From Osedax fenrisi (lineage: Eukaryota; Annelida; Polychaeta; Sabellida; Siboglinidae), in the NCBI GenBank assembly GCA_964019155.1, contig OZ025241.1:90798223-90862222 (forward strand): a stretch of DNA of 64,000 nt. The letters run 5' to 3'. Under the pieces are notes generated by a model that had not been told where the DNA came from, did no database searches, and saw only the letters and a list, made by a program, of their open reading frames with translations. Position 1 is the stretch's first letter; the number at the start of each line of letters is the position of its first letter. A program made the position numbers and the translations under genes. Shown here piece after piece: positions 63,906 through 64,000 of this stretch.

Positions 63906-64000
63906 ATGGCACGTACAAAGCAAACCGCTCGTAAATCTACCGGAGGTAAAGCTCCTCGTAAACAATTGGCTACCAAGGCTGCTCGCAAGAGTGCTCCTGC
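63906..64000 (+). CDS. H3: Histone H3 (unit 2), cut by window end
   Basis: The first 31 codons are visible. They encode the H3 tail from [11 protein letters not shown] to about Ser28-Ala-Pro, identical to the unit-1 gene. The rest lies beyond the window. Confidence 0.97.

Larger units (their letters stand above)
58932..64000. repeat. Histone repeat unit 2, duplicated portion
   Basis: This is collinear with 18132-23192 at an offset of about 40,800. Confidence 0.9.

Overview
The window is nuclear DNA from a very AT-rich invertebrate animal. The evidence is metazoan-type replication-dependent histone genes with 3' stem-loops, spliced introns of about 50-65 bp with GT-AG ends in a transposase gene, and a dense load of eukaryotic DNA transposons, LINE and SINE sequence. 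I cannot name the species.

Backbone. The stable feature is a histone locus repeated in tandem with a period of about 40.8 kb. Unit 1 has H1(-) 20082-20585, H2A(-) 22411-22788 and H3(+) 23098-23508. After a 12.4-kb gap come H4(-) 35963-36274 and H2B(+) 36602-36976. Unit 2 starts again at about 58.9 kb with H1(-) 60886-61380, H2A(-) 63217-63594 and H3(+) from 63906, cut by the window end. H2A/H3 and H4/H2B are divergent pairs sharing about 310-330 bp promoters with CCAAT and TATA boxes. Every complete histone gene has a stem-loop 24-50 bp after its stop.

Between the histones is a mosaic of repeats. I name the blocks A (4605-6340; 49299-53100), B (8484-8750; 53104-53400), C (909-4604; 8780-12480; 54401-58435) and D (12481-12980; 58436-58927). 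The left end (1-12980) carries a local 7.9-kb tandem duplication of A-B-C; unit 2 has only one copy. A 5.15-kb stretch (12981-18131) in unit 1 is absent from unit 2. Because units and blocks are duplicated, several insertions can be compared with an empty site inside the same window.

Mobile elements. The most notable is an apparently complete 5.17-kb transposon at 41572-46738 with a TTAA duplication and 19-bp terminal repeats. It holds a nine-exon gene with an uninterrupted reading frame of about 582 codons for a Mutator-like (DDE) transposase. Its second intron has been expanded about ten-fold by copying what looks like the whole ancestral intron. This transposon sits inside a hAT-like element. 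Elsewhere there is a pogo/Tigger-like element containing a 5'-truncated R2-type retrotransposon (6426-8477), hAT elements, three PIF/Harbinger-like copies, foldback and inverted-repeat structures (24.3-28.6 kb), a 5-kb tandem array with higher-order structure (29801-34760), tRNA-derived SINEs and a decayed LINE.

Host coding content is low: apart from the histones, all recognisable coding sequence belongs to mobile elements. No rRNA genes, functional tRNA genes or CRISPR arrays were recognised.
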